From Actinomadura alba (GTDB lineage Bacteria; Actinomycetota; Actinomycetes; Streptosporangiales; Streptosporangiaceae): a stretch of DNA of 64,000 nucleotides. The DNA is taken from positions 124,001 through 188,000 of the forward strand of contig NZ_JABVEC010000016.1 of assembly GCF_014323705.1 (NCBI RefSeq), read 5' to 3'. Positions 52,525 through 60,640 of the stretch are shown here, piece after piece. The notes below the pieces were generated by a model. It searched no databases and had not been told where the DNA came from. It saw only the letters and a program-made list of their open reading frames with translations. The position numbers and the translations under genes are program-made. Position 1 is the first letter of the stretch; the number at the start of each line of letters is the position of its first letter.

Positions 52525-53274
52525 AGGACGACGGAGGTCTTCCGCCAGCGCGACGAAGGCGCAGCGATCACCCTCAACGCGCACCGCATCCTGCGCGGCG
52601 AACGCCCCCGGGAGGACCCCAAGGTCTTCTGGAACCGGCCCGTATCCAGTGCCGAGGACATCGCCGAGCGTGTGGTGGACCTGGTCTGCGAGCTCATGCC
52701 GAAGCACCTCGGGGCCAGTCCGGAAGACATTCAAGTGCTGTGCCCAGGCAAGAAGAACGTCGCCGGCATGACCGACCTCAACCTCCGCCTCCAGCAGCGC
52801 CTCAACCCGCCATCCGACGACAGGCCCCAGCACTACCACGGCGGGGCCGCCTTCCGGCTCGGCGACCGCGTCCAGCAGGTCCGCAACAACCCCCACCGCG
52901 GCGAAACCGGAGTCTTCAACGGCAGCAGCGGCAACATCTCCGCCATCGACACCGAGACCCACCAGCTCACCGTCACCTTCCACGACGGCGAGATGGCAAC
53001 CTACCCCTTCATCGACCTTGACGAACTCATGCACGCCTACGCGCTCACCGTCCACCGATCCCAAGGCAGCGAATACCCATACGTCATCGTCCCCATGGTC
53101 ACCGCCGCCGGAATGATGCTCCTTCAGCGCAACCTCCTCTACACCGCCGTCACCCGCGCCCGCTACGGAGTCATGCTGATCGGCCAGACCGAGGCCGTCG
53201 AACGCGCGATCGCCAACAACCGCACCCAACGCCGCAACACCGCCCTCCCCCACCGCATCACACACGACCCCTAG
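52525..53274 (+). pseudogene. 5'-truncated RecD2-like DNA helicase
   Basis: From 52525 the frame reads TTEVFRQRDEGAAITLNAHR, then ILRGERPREDP, IQVLCPGKKNVAGMTDLNLR and AYALTVHRSQGSEYPYVIVP, with LLQRNLLYTAVTRAR at the end. These are the C-terminal helicase motifs (IV-VI) of RecD2/exonuclease V alpha-type SF1 helicases. The Walker A and N-terminal half are missing, and an in-frame stop lies at 52522. The fragment is 250 codons. Its 3' end is intact (stop at 53274). Confidence 0.8.
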
Positions 53275-53717
53275 GAGAGCCAGAGAGAAGAGAGCCAACC
53301 CCAGCAGATTCGCCCTGACGACTCCCACTCCATGAGATCGGCATCAAGACTGACATCCGGGGAGTGCTTCCATTGACAGGTCGCAATGAAACGTGCATCA
53401 CGCAGCACCGAAACGGCTCGTGATCACAAGGCGACCACCTGGTGCGGGCCGGGACATCATGCAGCCATCTGTGTGGCTCCCCGTTGAGGATTCGAACCCG
53501 TGCAACCGCTCAGCGAGGTGCCGATGTGCCTCGTCCCAGGCCAGCAGCGTTCATGGGATCAGGCACGTGGCTTGGCGAACCGGAGGAGATCGCATTCGAC
53601 CTTGCGGTCCGCGATGCCGTGAGAAGATCACCGACGACGTGTGAGAAGTTCGTAACCGCTCATCCGGATGCCGAAGCGGGAGACTGCTCGGCTATCAGGG
53701 TTTGGGAAGGATAGTTC
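53275..53717. other. Spacer before lsr2
   Basis: No protein gene is supportable here. The region includes a TTGACA (53373-53378) that could be a -35. It also holds the phrase GAGGATTCGAACC (about 53486-53498), which is the antisense of a tRNA T-arm sequence; together they do not make a complete tRNA. The 3' part is the lsr2 upstream region. Confidence 0.4.
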
Positions 53718-54113
53718 GTGGCACACAGAACGGTCGTTGAGTTGCTTGACGACATCGACGGCAAGCCCGCCGAGGAGACGGTGACGTTCTCCCTCGACGG
53801 TGTCACATATGAGATCGACCTCAGCGCGGACAATGCGGAGAAGTTGCGCAAGAGCTTGACTCCGTACGTTGAGAAGGCCCGCAAAGCCGCTGGTCGCCCG
53901 GCCGGCCGCCAGGGAAAGGCCACTGGCCGGAGCGCTCACGCCCGCGAGCGGTCCGCTGACATCCGCAACTGGGCCAAGCAGCACGAGATCACCGTCAACG
54001 ACCGCGGCCGGATCTCCACCCAGGTCGTCGAGGCATACGAGGCACGCGACCCGAGCCTGGCCAAGGAGACCAAGAAGGTCCCGCAGCCCATGTTCCAGGG
54101 TGCCGACCACTGA
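53718..54113 (+). CDS. lsr2: Lsr2-family nucleoid-associated protein
   Basis: GTG 53718 follows AAGGA. The 131-residue product has the N-terminal dimer domain (VELLDDIDGKPAEETVTFSL), a basic linker (KARKAAGRPAGRQGKATGRS) and the C-terminal DNA-binding domain (IRNWAKQHEITVNDRGRIST). Lsr2 proteins bind AT-rich, xenogeneic DNA and silence it. The DNA-binding loop here is NDRGRIS where R-G-R contacts the minor groove. It lies close to the island end, and the island has several AT-rich promoter blocks, so silencing of its own cargo is plausible. Confidence 0.93.
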   Translation: MAHRTVVELLDDIDGKPAEETVTFSLDGVTYEIDLSADNAEKLRKSLTPYVEKARKAAGRPAGRQGKATGRSAHARERSADIRNWAKQHEITVNDRGRISTQVVEAYEARDPSLAKETKKVPQPMFQGADH

Positions 54114-54301
54114 GCGTTTCCGCTCACCCGCTCCGGTGACTCCGGCCCCGCCCCTCCCGCGGTCGCGGTCACCGAGGCCAGCTCCCACTGGTGGGGGTGA
54201 TCCTCCCCGCTTGCTGTCTTGAGCGCGGGCCTCAATCCGCACGACCACATGGGCCGACCATGCCGGTCGTACCGATCAGCGGAGCAGGGTAGGCACTGGC
54301 C

Positions 54302-54490
54302 ATGAGCCTGGATGACCTCCTCGGCATGACTGATGAACAGATCCTCGCCCTCAGCGACGACGTGCTCCTAGCCGCGACGGTCGGATTCCTCCACCGGTAC
54401 GGCCCGACACGTCCCAGCATCCAGGAGCTCAGCACGCGAGCAGTCAAGGACGTCCTCGAGAGGCCAACCAGCGATTCCGCCATCCCCTAA
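54302..54490 (+). CDS. Small acidic protein of unknown function
   Basis: The 62-residue frame (MSLDDLLGMTDEQILALSDD at the start, then a helical tail) lacks known motifs. It lies just upstream of the convergent DUF2637 gene. There is a weak GGTAGG site upstream. It is kept because composition and codon usage look coding; the function is unknown. Confidence 0.45.
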   Translation: MSLDDLLGMTDEQILALSDDVLLAATVGFLHRYGPTRPSIQELSTRAVKDVLERPTSDSAIP

Positions 54491-54526
54491 CCACGGCAAC
54501 AAACCGCTCCCGGGTGTCCATCCTCG

Positions 54527-55403
54527 CTACTGCGTGCTCACCGGGTCCAGGCGGCCGTTTGCTCCGGCCTGTTTGACCAGGCGACCCCAGCGCTCTCGTC
54601 GCCCGAACCGCTCGGCGATCGCCTTGCCGGAGGGCAAATCCCCGGCGGGTGTTCGGTTGGCGACGGCCCATTGCCAGGCCTGGCTTTGCAGCCCGGACGG
54701 TGGACGGCTGTGCATTGAAGGATCCCGGTGCCCGCCTTCGACGCCGCCCGTAGGAACGACGTCTGTGCTTCGTATGAAGTGCTCACTGCTGTCGATCTGA
54801 ACCTCGTATGAAGGCGTCCGCCGATCGGTCAGAGTCGTATGGGCGTCGTCTGAAGCAGCATCGTCGGTGGCCAAATCCGTAGGAGGCACATATGAGGGAA
54901 CCATCTTCTCCGCTCCCGCCTCATATGAGGGCTCGTATGAGGCCTCGTTGGCGGCCACCGGGCTCCTATGGGCTATTTCTGAGGCGATCGGCGTATTCGG
55001 CCCGGCGGCGTGCCTGACCTGGCGCATCAACAGCTCATACGACCCGATCAGAGCACAGCTCGGCCAGGCCGCGATGACCCTGCCTACCGCTGAGGGGCTC
55101 GGCCACGGCCACGTTCGCCGCCAGACTCGCCGCGCTCCCGACCACCAGCAGAGTCCACGGCAGGAACCCGCTGCGCCGGCCACTGCGCGAGTCCGCCAGC
55201 AACGTCATCGACGACGCCACGATCATCCCGTCCACCGAAGCCGGCAACAGCGCCGCCGTCCACGACGTCTCCCCGTACTCACAGACCAAGGTGAACATGT
55301 GCTTGTACGACAACACCGCCGCGATCCCGGCCAGCACCACCGCGCTGACCGTCGTCGTCCACCGGATCGCCCGATCTCCCCAAGAGAAGTGTGCGTTCGC
55401 CAT
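54527..55403 (-). pseudogene. DUF2637/Spd-like transfer-associated membrane protein, +1 frameshift
   Basis: The gene starts at ATG 55403 with four membrane segments (IRWTTTVSAVVLAGIAAVLS, then SWTAALLPASVDGMIVASSM, LPWTLLVVGSAASLAANVAV). At a four-base C run (plus-strand G at 55094-55097) the frame changes. The continuation VIAAWPSCALIGSYELLMRQ and the C-terminal wHTH-like end (LPSGKAIAERFGRRERWGRL) follow in the next frame. DUF2637 proteins are spread (Spd) functions of integrative plasmids. The linker has repeated PSYE motifs. The frameshift may be real decay or a sequencing error. Confidence 0.75.
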
Positions 55404-55492
55404 GATCGCTCACCCCTCCAGCCCGTCGACCAGGGAGGTAACGTCAAGGGGAACGTGCCCAAGCGGGATGACGATGGATGGGGAATTGGTTG

Positions 55493-55510
55493 AAGTCCCC
55501 CCTCGGACAC
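55493..55510 (+). repeat. attR-type direct repeat (duplicate of the tRNA-Leu 3' end)
   Basis: AAGTCCCCCCTCGGACAC is identical to 27082-27099; GGTT upstream also matches with one intervening mismatch. No tRNA surrounds it, so it is the far copy of an integration core. Its position right after the DUF2637 gene start region is what is expected of an element end. Confidence 0.85.
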
Positions 55511-55711
55511 ACTATTTGTACATGGCCGGTTATTTTCGGACATGACGGAGCGTCACCCGGGGCCAGCCTTCGGCCAGGTACCGGGCTTGTTGCCTGTCAG
55601 CTTGCCTCCTTCCGGTGTGCCATGGACTTCGCGTGGCAGCGAGTCCTGGTGTCAGCGGGCCCGGCCGACGGTGACCTTCACCGCCTCCGGGGTGTCAGCC
55701 TGCAGGGTGCA

Positions 55712-56330
55712 TGATGAAGTCCGCTTCGCTGACCAGAGCCGGATGCGAGGGCCGTGAGGATATGACCCAGCCATCGGGCAGGTTCCACCGCTGCACCTGC
55801 CGATGCCCGAGCCCGGTGTTGGTCGAATCGATCAGGTCATGGTCGGTGGGCTGCCGGTTCCACACCTGCCGCCCGGTGTAGCGGGGATTGGACAGGATGG
55901 CCCGCACCGTGGTCAGTGTCCACGCCTGTCCTGACCGTCGGCCGCCGACGGGCAGGGGATCTCGGCGTCGTTCAATGCCCGGGTGATCCGGGCCAGGCTG
56001 TGCCCGGCCAGCCGCTGTGCGAATATCCACTTCACCGTCGGTGCGGTGTCTGTGTCCGGCTCCAGTCGGCGAGCCCGCCGCCCCCACGCCGCGTGTGCCC
56101 GGTTCGGATGCGGACCCGCGTCCGCCAGCCGGTACCCATAGGGAGGACGGCCCCCTTGATACCGGCCCTGCTCGCGAACCTGGGCGGCCATCGCCGTGCG
56201 CACCCGGATCCGGTCCGGATGATCTCCCGCTTGGACTGGATGCCCAGCCCGATCATCATCTGCTCGTGACCCTCGGCCTGGAGGTCAACCCGGCCGCCGA
56301 CCTCCGGTATCCGCCGGATCTTGAGTTGAT
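55712..56330 (-). pseudogene. Second serine recombinase remnant, outside the island
   Basis: In order on the minus strand are MMIGLGIQSKREIIRT (end of a resolvase domain), RTAMAAQVREQGRYQGGRPP, FAQRLAGHSLARITRALNDA (recombinase domain) and, in another frame from about 55925, TVRAILSNPRYTGRQVWNRQ and QRWNLPDGWVISSRPSHPAL. At least two frame changes are present, near 56210 and 55925. Neither the catalytic Ser region nor the C-terminal zinc/coiled-coil part is present. It lies 200 bp beyond the attR copy, so it belongs to an older insertion at the same hotspot. Confidence 0.85.
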
Positions 56331-56354
56331 CTAGATTCGCGGGCTCAGGGAGCT

Positions 56355-56693
56355 TTGAGAGCGGACTGGCCTGCCGGAGCTTCCGAAGCGGCCTATGCGA
56401 TTGTAATGATCTTCATACTCGGCCACCGCGAACACAACAAGCAGATCGCGGCCGACCTGTTCACCTTCGCGCAGGATGCGGGACTGATGCGGTCCGACAC
56501 CGACCCGCAGATCATCGAGCTTGCCGTCGAAGTCGGCGACCGGGTATTCCAACTGGCGTTCGAACACAACCTGCGCGGCGACCAGCGGATCATCGCCGAA
56601 GGAATCGAAGTGGTCACCGGTTACCTGGAGCGCTACGCGACCCCCGCCGGGAACACCGGGATCTCCCGGCCCACGCAAGACGATCCCGCGTAA
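56355..56693 (+). pseudogene. TetR-family regulator, C-terminal fragment
   Basis: The frame gives about 112 codons, of which the last ninety (HREHNKQIAADLFTFAQDAG, ELAVEVGDRVFQLAFEHNLR, IAEGIEVVTGYLERYA) look like the ligand-binding end of a TetR regulator. No helix-turn-helix is encoded upstream, where the recombinase remnant lies. It is likely a gene cut by the old insertion. Confidence 0.55.
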
Positions 56694-56842
56694 GCCCCAC
56701 AGCTGTGACACACCAGGCGAATTCAAGCGTCAGACGTAGTAGTCGATCTCGTGGACGAGAAGCTCGGCGCCCGTGGTGCGGCTTGACGCCAGGGACCGAG
56801 TTGAGCCTGCTCGTAGGTCGGCGAATGTGCGCATCGTTGACC

Positions 56843-57661
56843 TCATCTACCCGTGTCAAGTTCGGTGCACCGTGTACATGCGCCGGTCCGGGGGAGCACG
56901 GGATCTGCGTCTGTTACGGCCGAGGGCGCGCTGACCTGCCGGTCAAAGGGGTGGAGCGGGAGATGCGGCTTCGCCGTGGGCTTGTTGACCTGGCCTTTCG
57001 TCGTCGGCATGGGTTTCTTGCCGGGTGTGGTGGGGAGCAGCGTGGCGCAGTAGCCAGCGATCTTGTTCTCGCCGCCTGCGGCCGTGATCAGTGTGGACAG
57101 CGCAGGGCGGTCCAGTGCCTTGCCACGCTCTTTGTTCTGTTCGTAGGCGCGGCAAAGGCGGGCCAGCGACGGCGACGTTGACGGCGACAGCGACAGCGAC
57201 AGCGACGGCGACGGCGACTTTGACGGTGATGGAGAGGGCGCGGGCGCTACCGTGCCGGTGGCGGGCATCGACGGCGTGCCTATCGGACGGCTGTTACCCG
57301 GTGTGTCCGCGGGGGGCTGGTCAGCGTGCTGCTTCTGGCCGGGAAGGCCTCCGGTCCCGGCGGCGAACGCCACCACGCCGATGGCTGTGGTGGCGAAGGC
57401 GACGGTGGCGACCTTTGCCGTGAGCAGCTTCGCGAGCCGGGACCTGACCGTGGAGTCTTTGGTGTGCGGGTGCGCGTGGCGGGCCATCCTGAAGGCGGCC
57501 ACGGCAGCCTCCTCAGCTGCCGACTCAGCGTCTGGCGTGGGGACGGTTGCGGTGGCGAGCGAACGTATGAGGGGATCTGGATCAGTTTGGGAGCCGAACG
57601 CGGCATCGCGCAGCAGCCGCTCCGCCCTCCGGCCGCTGATCCTGCGGCGGCGGATGCTCAT
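56843..57661 (-). CDS. Membrane protein coupled to the second ECF sigma factor
   Basis: The 272-residue product overlaps the sigma gene stop by four bases. It has a basic cytoplasmic N-terminus of about 75 residues, one membrane segment (AKVATVAFATTAIGVVAFAA) and a Pro/Ser-rich external segment, partly built of PSPSLS repeats encoded by an imperfect hexamer array (57172-57232). A C-terminal part with a few Cys follows. By position it is probably the regulator of the sigma factor. No anti-sigma zinc motif is seen. The spacer 56694-56842 shows no gene. Confidence 0.6.
   Translation of the reverse strand: MSIRRRRISGRRAERLLRDAAFGSQTDPDPLIRSLATATVPTPDAESAAEEAAVAAFRMARHAHPHTKDSTVRSRLAKLLTAKVATVAFATTAIGVVAFAAGTGGLPGQKQHADQPPADTPGNSRPIGTPSMPATGTVAPAPSPSPSKSPSPSLSLSLSPSTSPSLARLCRAYEQNKERGKALDRPALSTLITAAGGENKIAGYCATLLPTTPGKKPMPTTKGQVNKPTAKPHLPLHPFDRQVSAPSAVTDADPVLPRTGACTRCTELDTGR
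57172..57232. repeat. Imperfect GGCGAC/AGCGAC hexamer repeat array
   Basis: About ten hexamers of the type GGCGAC or AGCGAC run in tandem with a few changes. On the coding strand they encode alternating Ser-Pro and Ser-Leu dipeptides in the linker of the sigma-partner protein. The length is a multiple of three, so slippage would alter linker length but not frame. Confidence 0.85.
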
Positions 57662-58254
57662 GTGGTGTCCTTCGGTACTGCCGCATCCGATCCGGTCTCC
57701 AAGCGTTCGGCCAGTTCACGAAGGCCTCGATAGGCCGCGGTACGGACCGCTCCCGGGCTCTTGCCGAGCACTCTCCCTGCCTCCTTCGCGTTCATGCCCA
57801 TGACGACGCGCAGCAGCAGGGCCTCGGCCATGGGAGGTGGCAGGGCCGTGATCAGTGCTATTGCGTCGCCTTGGTCGATCCGGTCGAACGCCTCCTGGGC
57901 ATTGTGGTCGTGACCGGCCAGGTTGACTATCTCCTCGATCGGTACGGGTTCTTCGGGGCGGCGTCCTCGGCGGCGCAGGAAATCCATCGCACGGTTCCTC
58001 GCGATGGCGGATGCCCAGCCGCGGAAGTTGTCGTAGTCCCCGCGAAACCTTCTGTGGTCTCGCGCGATCTGGCTCCACGCTTCCGCCGCCACGTCCTCGG
58101 CGTCGGAGCCCACCAGTGCGCGCAGGTAACGGATGAGCCGAGGATTGAGATCACGGAACACCATCCGAAACGCCTGCTCGTCGCCGTCCAGCGCCGCCCG
58201 CAAGACGTCGTCGGGGTCGATGTTCGCGCTGTTTGGCTGGGACAAATCGACCAC
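57658..58254 (-). CDS. ECF RNA polymerase sigma factor
   Basis: GTG 58254 gives a 198-residue ECF sigma factor: region 2 (LIRYLRALVGSDAEDVAAEA, then WASAIARNRAMDFLRRRGRR) and region 4 (LLLRVVMGMNAKEAGRVLGK, with SPGAVRTAAYRGL as the recognition helix). The stop overlaps the next start as ATGA at 57658. It is different in sequence from the factor at 2630, but both are coupled to a one-pass membrane protein. Its regulon is unknown. Confidence 0.92.
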   Translation of the reverse strand: MVDLSQPNSANIDPDDVLRAALDGDEQAFRMVFRDLNPRLIRYLRALVGSDAEDVAAEAWSQIARDHRRFRGDYDNFRGWASAIARNRAMDFLRRRGRRPEEPVPIEEIVNLAGHDHNAQEAFDRIDQGDAIALITALPPPMAEALLLRVVMGMNAKEAGRVLGKSPGAVRTAAYRGLRELAERLETGSDAAVPKDTT

Positions 58255-58624
58255 TCACAGCGCCCCGGTGAGCCGGTAGACCTTCAATACCTGCGATCCG
58301 GGCACACGTAGCGCTCCACGTCGCCCACAGCGGACGTTCGGCTCCCGCCGCGGATGCCGACAGGACGTGATCGCCTCAGCCGCTCCCCGCCCGTGCGCGG
58401 GCTCAATAGCACTCATTACCGCTCCGATAGCTCGGCATCCGAACTTTGATCCTCTACTTCATGGCGGTGTAAACGGTGAGTTACTAGACGATTCGCGAAA
58501 GTAGTGCCGACAGTATTCGTTCGGAAACCGACAATTGAGGTTCTGGCCTGGCCCCGGCTTGGCACGGTGTAACCTCGCACACTGCGATGCCGCTAGATGC
58601 GAATGGCTGACCTGCCGTTATTGT

Positions 58625-58662
58625 GGGCTCTGCCTGGGCACGGGGGGACCCAGGCAGAGCCC
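58625..58662 (+). terminator. Perfect 14-bp stem hairpin in a gene-free region
   Basis: GGGCTCTGCCTGGG (58625-58638) pairs with CCCAGGCAGAGCCC (58649-58662) over a ten-base loop. No coding gene ends just before it on the plus strand; the only candidates are an unknown small RNA or a transcript escaping from the region to the left. On the minus strand the nearest end is the secreted protein gene at 59008. Confidence 0.6.
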
Positions 58663-58945
58663 TACGCCAAACCCCAACGGGGTGACGCAAGGGCGACGGC
58701 GGGGGCTCCGTCGCCATTACCTACAGCGTCTCGGCGGTCGGATCCGTCACATCCCCCGGCTGAGCTGGTCGGAGCGCCGCCCCCACCCACAAACGGCCGC
58801 GCGAGACCTGCGGTAAGCGCCGTCGATGCCCAGTCGCGCTAGCGCACCGGAGAACGACTCTTTCAGCCCGGACGAGTCGGTGCGGTCGCGAGGACAAAGT
58901 AATTTCCTTAAGTGCTTGGCGCTGCGTCGTAGATTCTGTGATCGC

Positions 58946-58985
58946 GGTGAGGGATCCGTGGCCTTTCGTGTGCGGATCCCTCACC
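58946..58985. terminator. 13-bp stem terminator after the LPVTG protein gene
   Basis: GGTGAGGGATCCG (58946-58958) pairs perfectly with 58973-58985 over a 14-base loop. It ends 22 bases beyond the stop of the minus-strand gene at 59008, so it is probably its terminator. Confidence 0.8.
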
Positions 58986-59007
58986 TTGATCGTTTCTGTG
59001 TTGTGGC

Positions 59008-59730
59008 TCAGCCGGTCACGGGTAGGTCGCCGGTGACGGGGGTGGGCACAGGTGCCGCAGGGGGCGTGGTGGTCGTGGGAGTTGGGCTTGGGGCGGGGGT
59101 TTGGTTCGGGTCACCGGGCGGGGTGGGCTCGTGCGATGGTGCCGTGGGGCCGCAGGTGACGGAGGCGATGCTGACCGTCTGGGTTTTGCCCGGCCCGATC
59201 GGCAGGCTGAGTTCGATCGCGGTGACGGTCAGGCCGCCGTCTGGGTTGCGGACTTGTTTGTTGAGGGTTGCCGAGGCTGTGCCGATGTTGGCCAGTGACA
59301 CGGTGATGGCGCTGTTGGGCTTGGGGCTGACTTTGAGCTTTTGGCCGTTCAGGACAACTTTGCCCAGGTGCGTGACGCCGTTGCGGTTCTCGCACTTTGC
59401 GAAGATCAGTTTTGCGGAGAGGGCGGCGTTGGCCAGTTTCAGGTCGGCTACGCTGGCCCGTCCGTGACCGGCCCAGGCGGCCACCGAGAGCACCGATGCG
59501 TCCGCCAGTGGGTTGGCGGGCAGTTCGGCGAGGCTCTTGCGGGTCGGCTGCTTGGCCGTGGAGGACACCGATGGGGTCGGCGGAATGGCCACTGGTCCGG
59601 TGGCGGAGATGCCGTAGGCCGAGCCGTATCCACCGTTGGTGGCGTAGGCGGCGGGTGCTGCTGTGATGATCAACGGCATGGCCGCCACGCCCGCGACTGC
59701 GGCGTATTTGGTCAGATGCGTCAAACGCAC
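59008..59730 (-). CDS. Secreted protein ending in LPVTG (choice-of-anchor type)
   Basis: GTG 59730 follows AAGGAG with a seven-base gap. The 240-residue product has a signal peptide (to about residue 30), a beta-rich domain (about 75-195) with two Cys (FAKCENRNG and ASVTCGPTAPSH), a Pro/Thr-rich stalk and the last residues VTGDLPVTG. The LPVTG motif is at the very end, without the hydrophobic segment and basic tail of a normal sortase signal. The domain resembles choice-of-anchor P proteins from memory. Function is unknown; it is next to a cell-wall transpeptidase gene. Confidence 0.7.
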   Translation of the reverse strand: MRLTHLTKYAAVAGVAAMPLIITAAPAAYATNGGYGSAYGISATGPVAIPPTPSVSSTAKQPTRKSLAELPANPLADASVLSVAAWAGHGRASVADLKLANAALSAKLIFAKCENRNGVTHLGKVVLNGQKLKVSPKPNSAITVSLANIGTASATLNKQVRNPDGGLTVTAIELSLPIGPGKTQTVSIASVTCGPTAPSHEPTPPGDPNQTPAPSPTPTTTTPPAAPVPTPVTGDLPVTG

Positions 59731-59806
59731 AATTGTCTCCTTAAGGGGGTTGAACTTCGGGGGGTTGGAACTCGGGGGGACTTCAGGGGGCGAGCACCGA
59801 GGATGG

Positions 59807-60640
59807 CTAGTTCGTGATCAGGACAGGCGTGCCCAGTGGCACCTTCGACAGGTGCCGTAGCGCGTCCGTCGGCACTCGTACACAGCCGTGGGTGACCGCT
59901 TTGCCGAATACCGATGTGGTGGGCCAGCCGTGGAAGGCGACGGTGCCCGGTCCGCCGCCGAAGGTGTCGAGGGTTTCGGAGTGCGCTCCGACCGGCAGGA
60001 TCAGCGGACTGTAGGTTCGCTTGTCCGGTTCCAGCGAGGCGAGCATGAACGTACGACCGGTCGGGGTGGGTGTCTTGGCGGCCCCTACCGCGACCGTCCA
60101 CGTCCCGGCCTTCCGCCCGGACTTGATGATGGTGAGCCGGCGCGTGCTCACATCGACCTTGACGACGTGCGTACTGCGGGCGAGTTGCAGCTTGACACCG
60201 CCGGTGGGGATCCATCCGGTCGCCCGGTTGGGCCGGCTGGGCAGTAGCACCCGCAGCCACCCCGGCTTGGACTCCACCACCGGAACCCAGGTGGGGCTGC
60301 CCAGCTGCGAACTGGGCAGCACCGCCACGGGCGGTCCGCCCACCTGAGCGGACACCTTCACCGGCGCCGGCGGATGCACCACCGTCCCGTCGCCGCCGGC
60401 GAACGGATCCGGGTCCAGCGGCATGCCCTTCAACGTCGTGTACGTCGTCGCCTGTGGCAACTTCGCCGCGGCCGTCGACGACTGCCCATCCGAGGAGCCC
60501 CCCGCCGCCTGGCCCTTTCCGCAACCGCTCATCAGCGACGCGGCGACCGCCATAACCGCCATCAAACTGCACAAGCCGCCCAACGACGCGTACAACCCGG
60601 TCGTACGGTCGTGGCGAGCGTGCTTGGAACGATAACCCAC
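59807..60640 (-). CDS. L,D-transpeptidase (YkuD), predicted lipoprotein
   Basis: GTG 60640 is selected because TTGGAG precedes it; an upstream frame to 60730 is not needed. The 277-residue product has a lipobox-like site (ASLMSGCGKG) after an N-terminal hydrophobic segment. An SH3-like segment precedes a YkuD domain with HGWPTTSVFGKAVTHGCVRV (catalytic His and Cys). Such enzymes make 3-3 cross-links in peptidoglycan outside the membrane. It is 76 bp upstream of the LPVTG protein on the same strand. Confidence 0.9.
   Translation of the reverse strand: MGYRSKHARHDRTTGLYASLGGLCSLMAVMAVAASLMSGCGKGQAAGGSSDGQSSTAAAKLPQATTYTTLKGMPLDPDPFAGGDGTVVHPPAPVKVSAQVGGPPVAVLPSSQLGSPTWVPVVESKPGWLRVLLPSRPNRATGWIPTGGVKLQLARSTHVVKVDVSTRRLTIIKSGRKAGTWTVAVGAAKTPTPTGRTFMLASLEPDKRTYSPLILPVGAHSETLDTFGGGPGTVAFHGWPTTSVFGKAVTHGCVRVPTDALRHLSKVPLGTPVLITN

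Larger units (their letters stand above)
27082..55510. mobile_element. 28.4-kb genomic island (decayed integrative element) in tRNA-Leu
   Basis: The boundaries are the 18-bp direct repeats that copy the tRNA-Leu 3' end. Inside the left end is a recombinase fragment reading into the tRNA. Inside the right end are lsr2, a DUF2637/Spd-like gene and a helicase fragment, all typical of actinomycete integrative elements. The cargo is a B12-mutase catabolic cluster and a zinc-independent ribosomal protein operon. The catalytic part of the recombinase is missing and the DUF2637 gene is frameshifted, so I infer the element cannot move on its own. No full conjugative translocase or replication gene is present. 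Confidence 0.75.
58255..59007. other. Structured non-coding region with strong hairpins
   Basis: About 750 bp without a supportable protein gene. It contains two perfect hairpins with own entries (58625-58662 and 58946-58985) and a small one (accccaacggggt, about 58672-58684). An open stretch with a possible promoter (TTGAGG near 58534) lies upstream of the first hairpin. This layout would suit a small RNA ending at 58662, but no known RNA family is recognised. Confidence 0.4.

Noticed and set aside
54820..55010. Regularly spaced TCGTATGAGG-type repeats considered as a CRISPR or iteron array
   Set aside because: Spacing is irregular and the repeats are codons for PSYE motifs in the DUF2637 linker, so coding repetition explains them.
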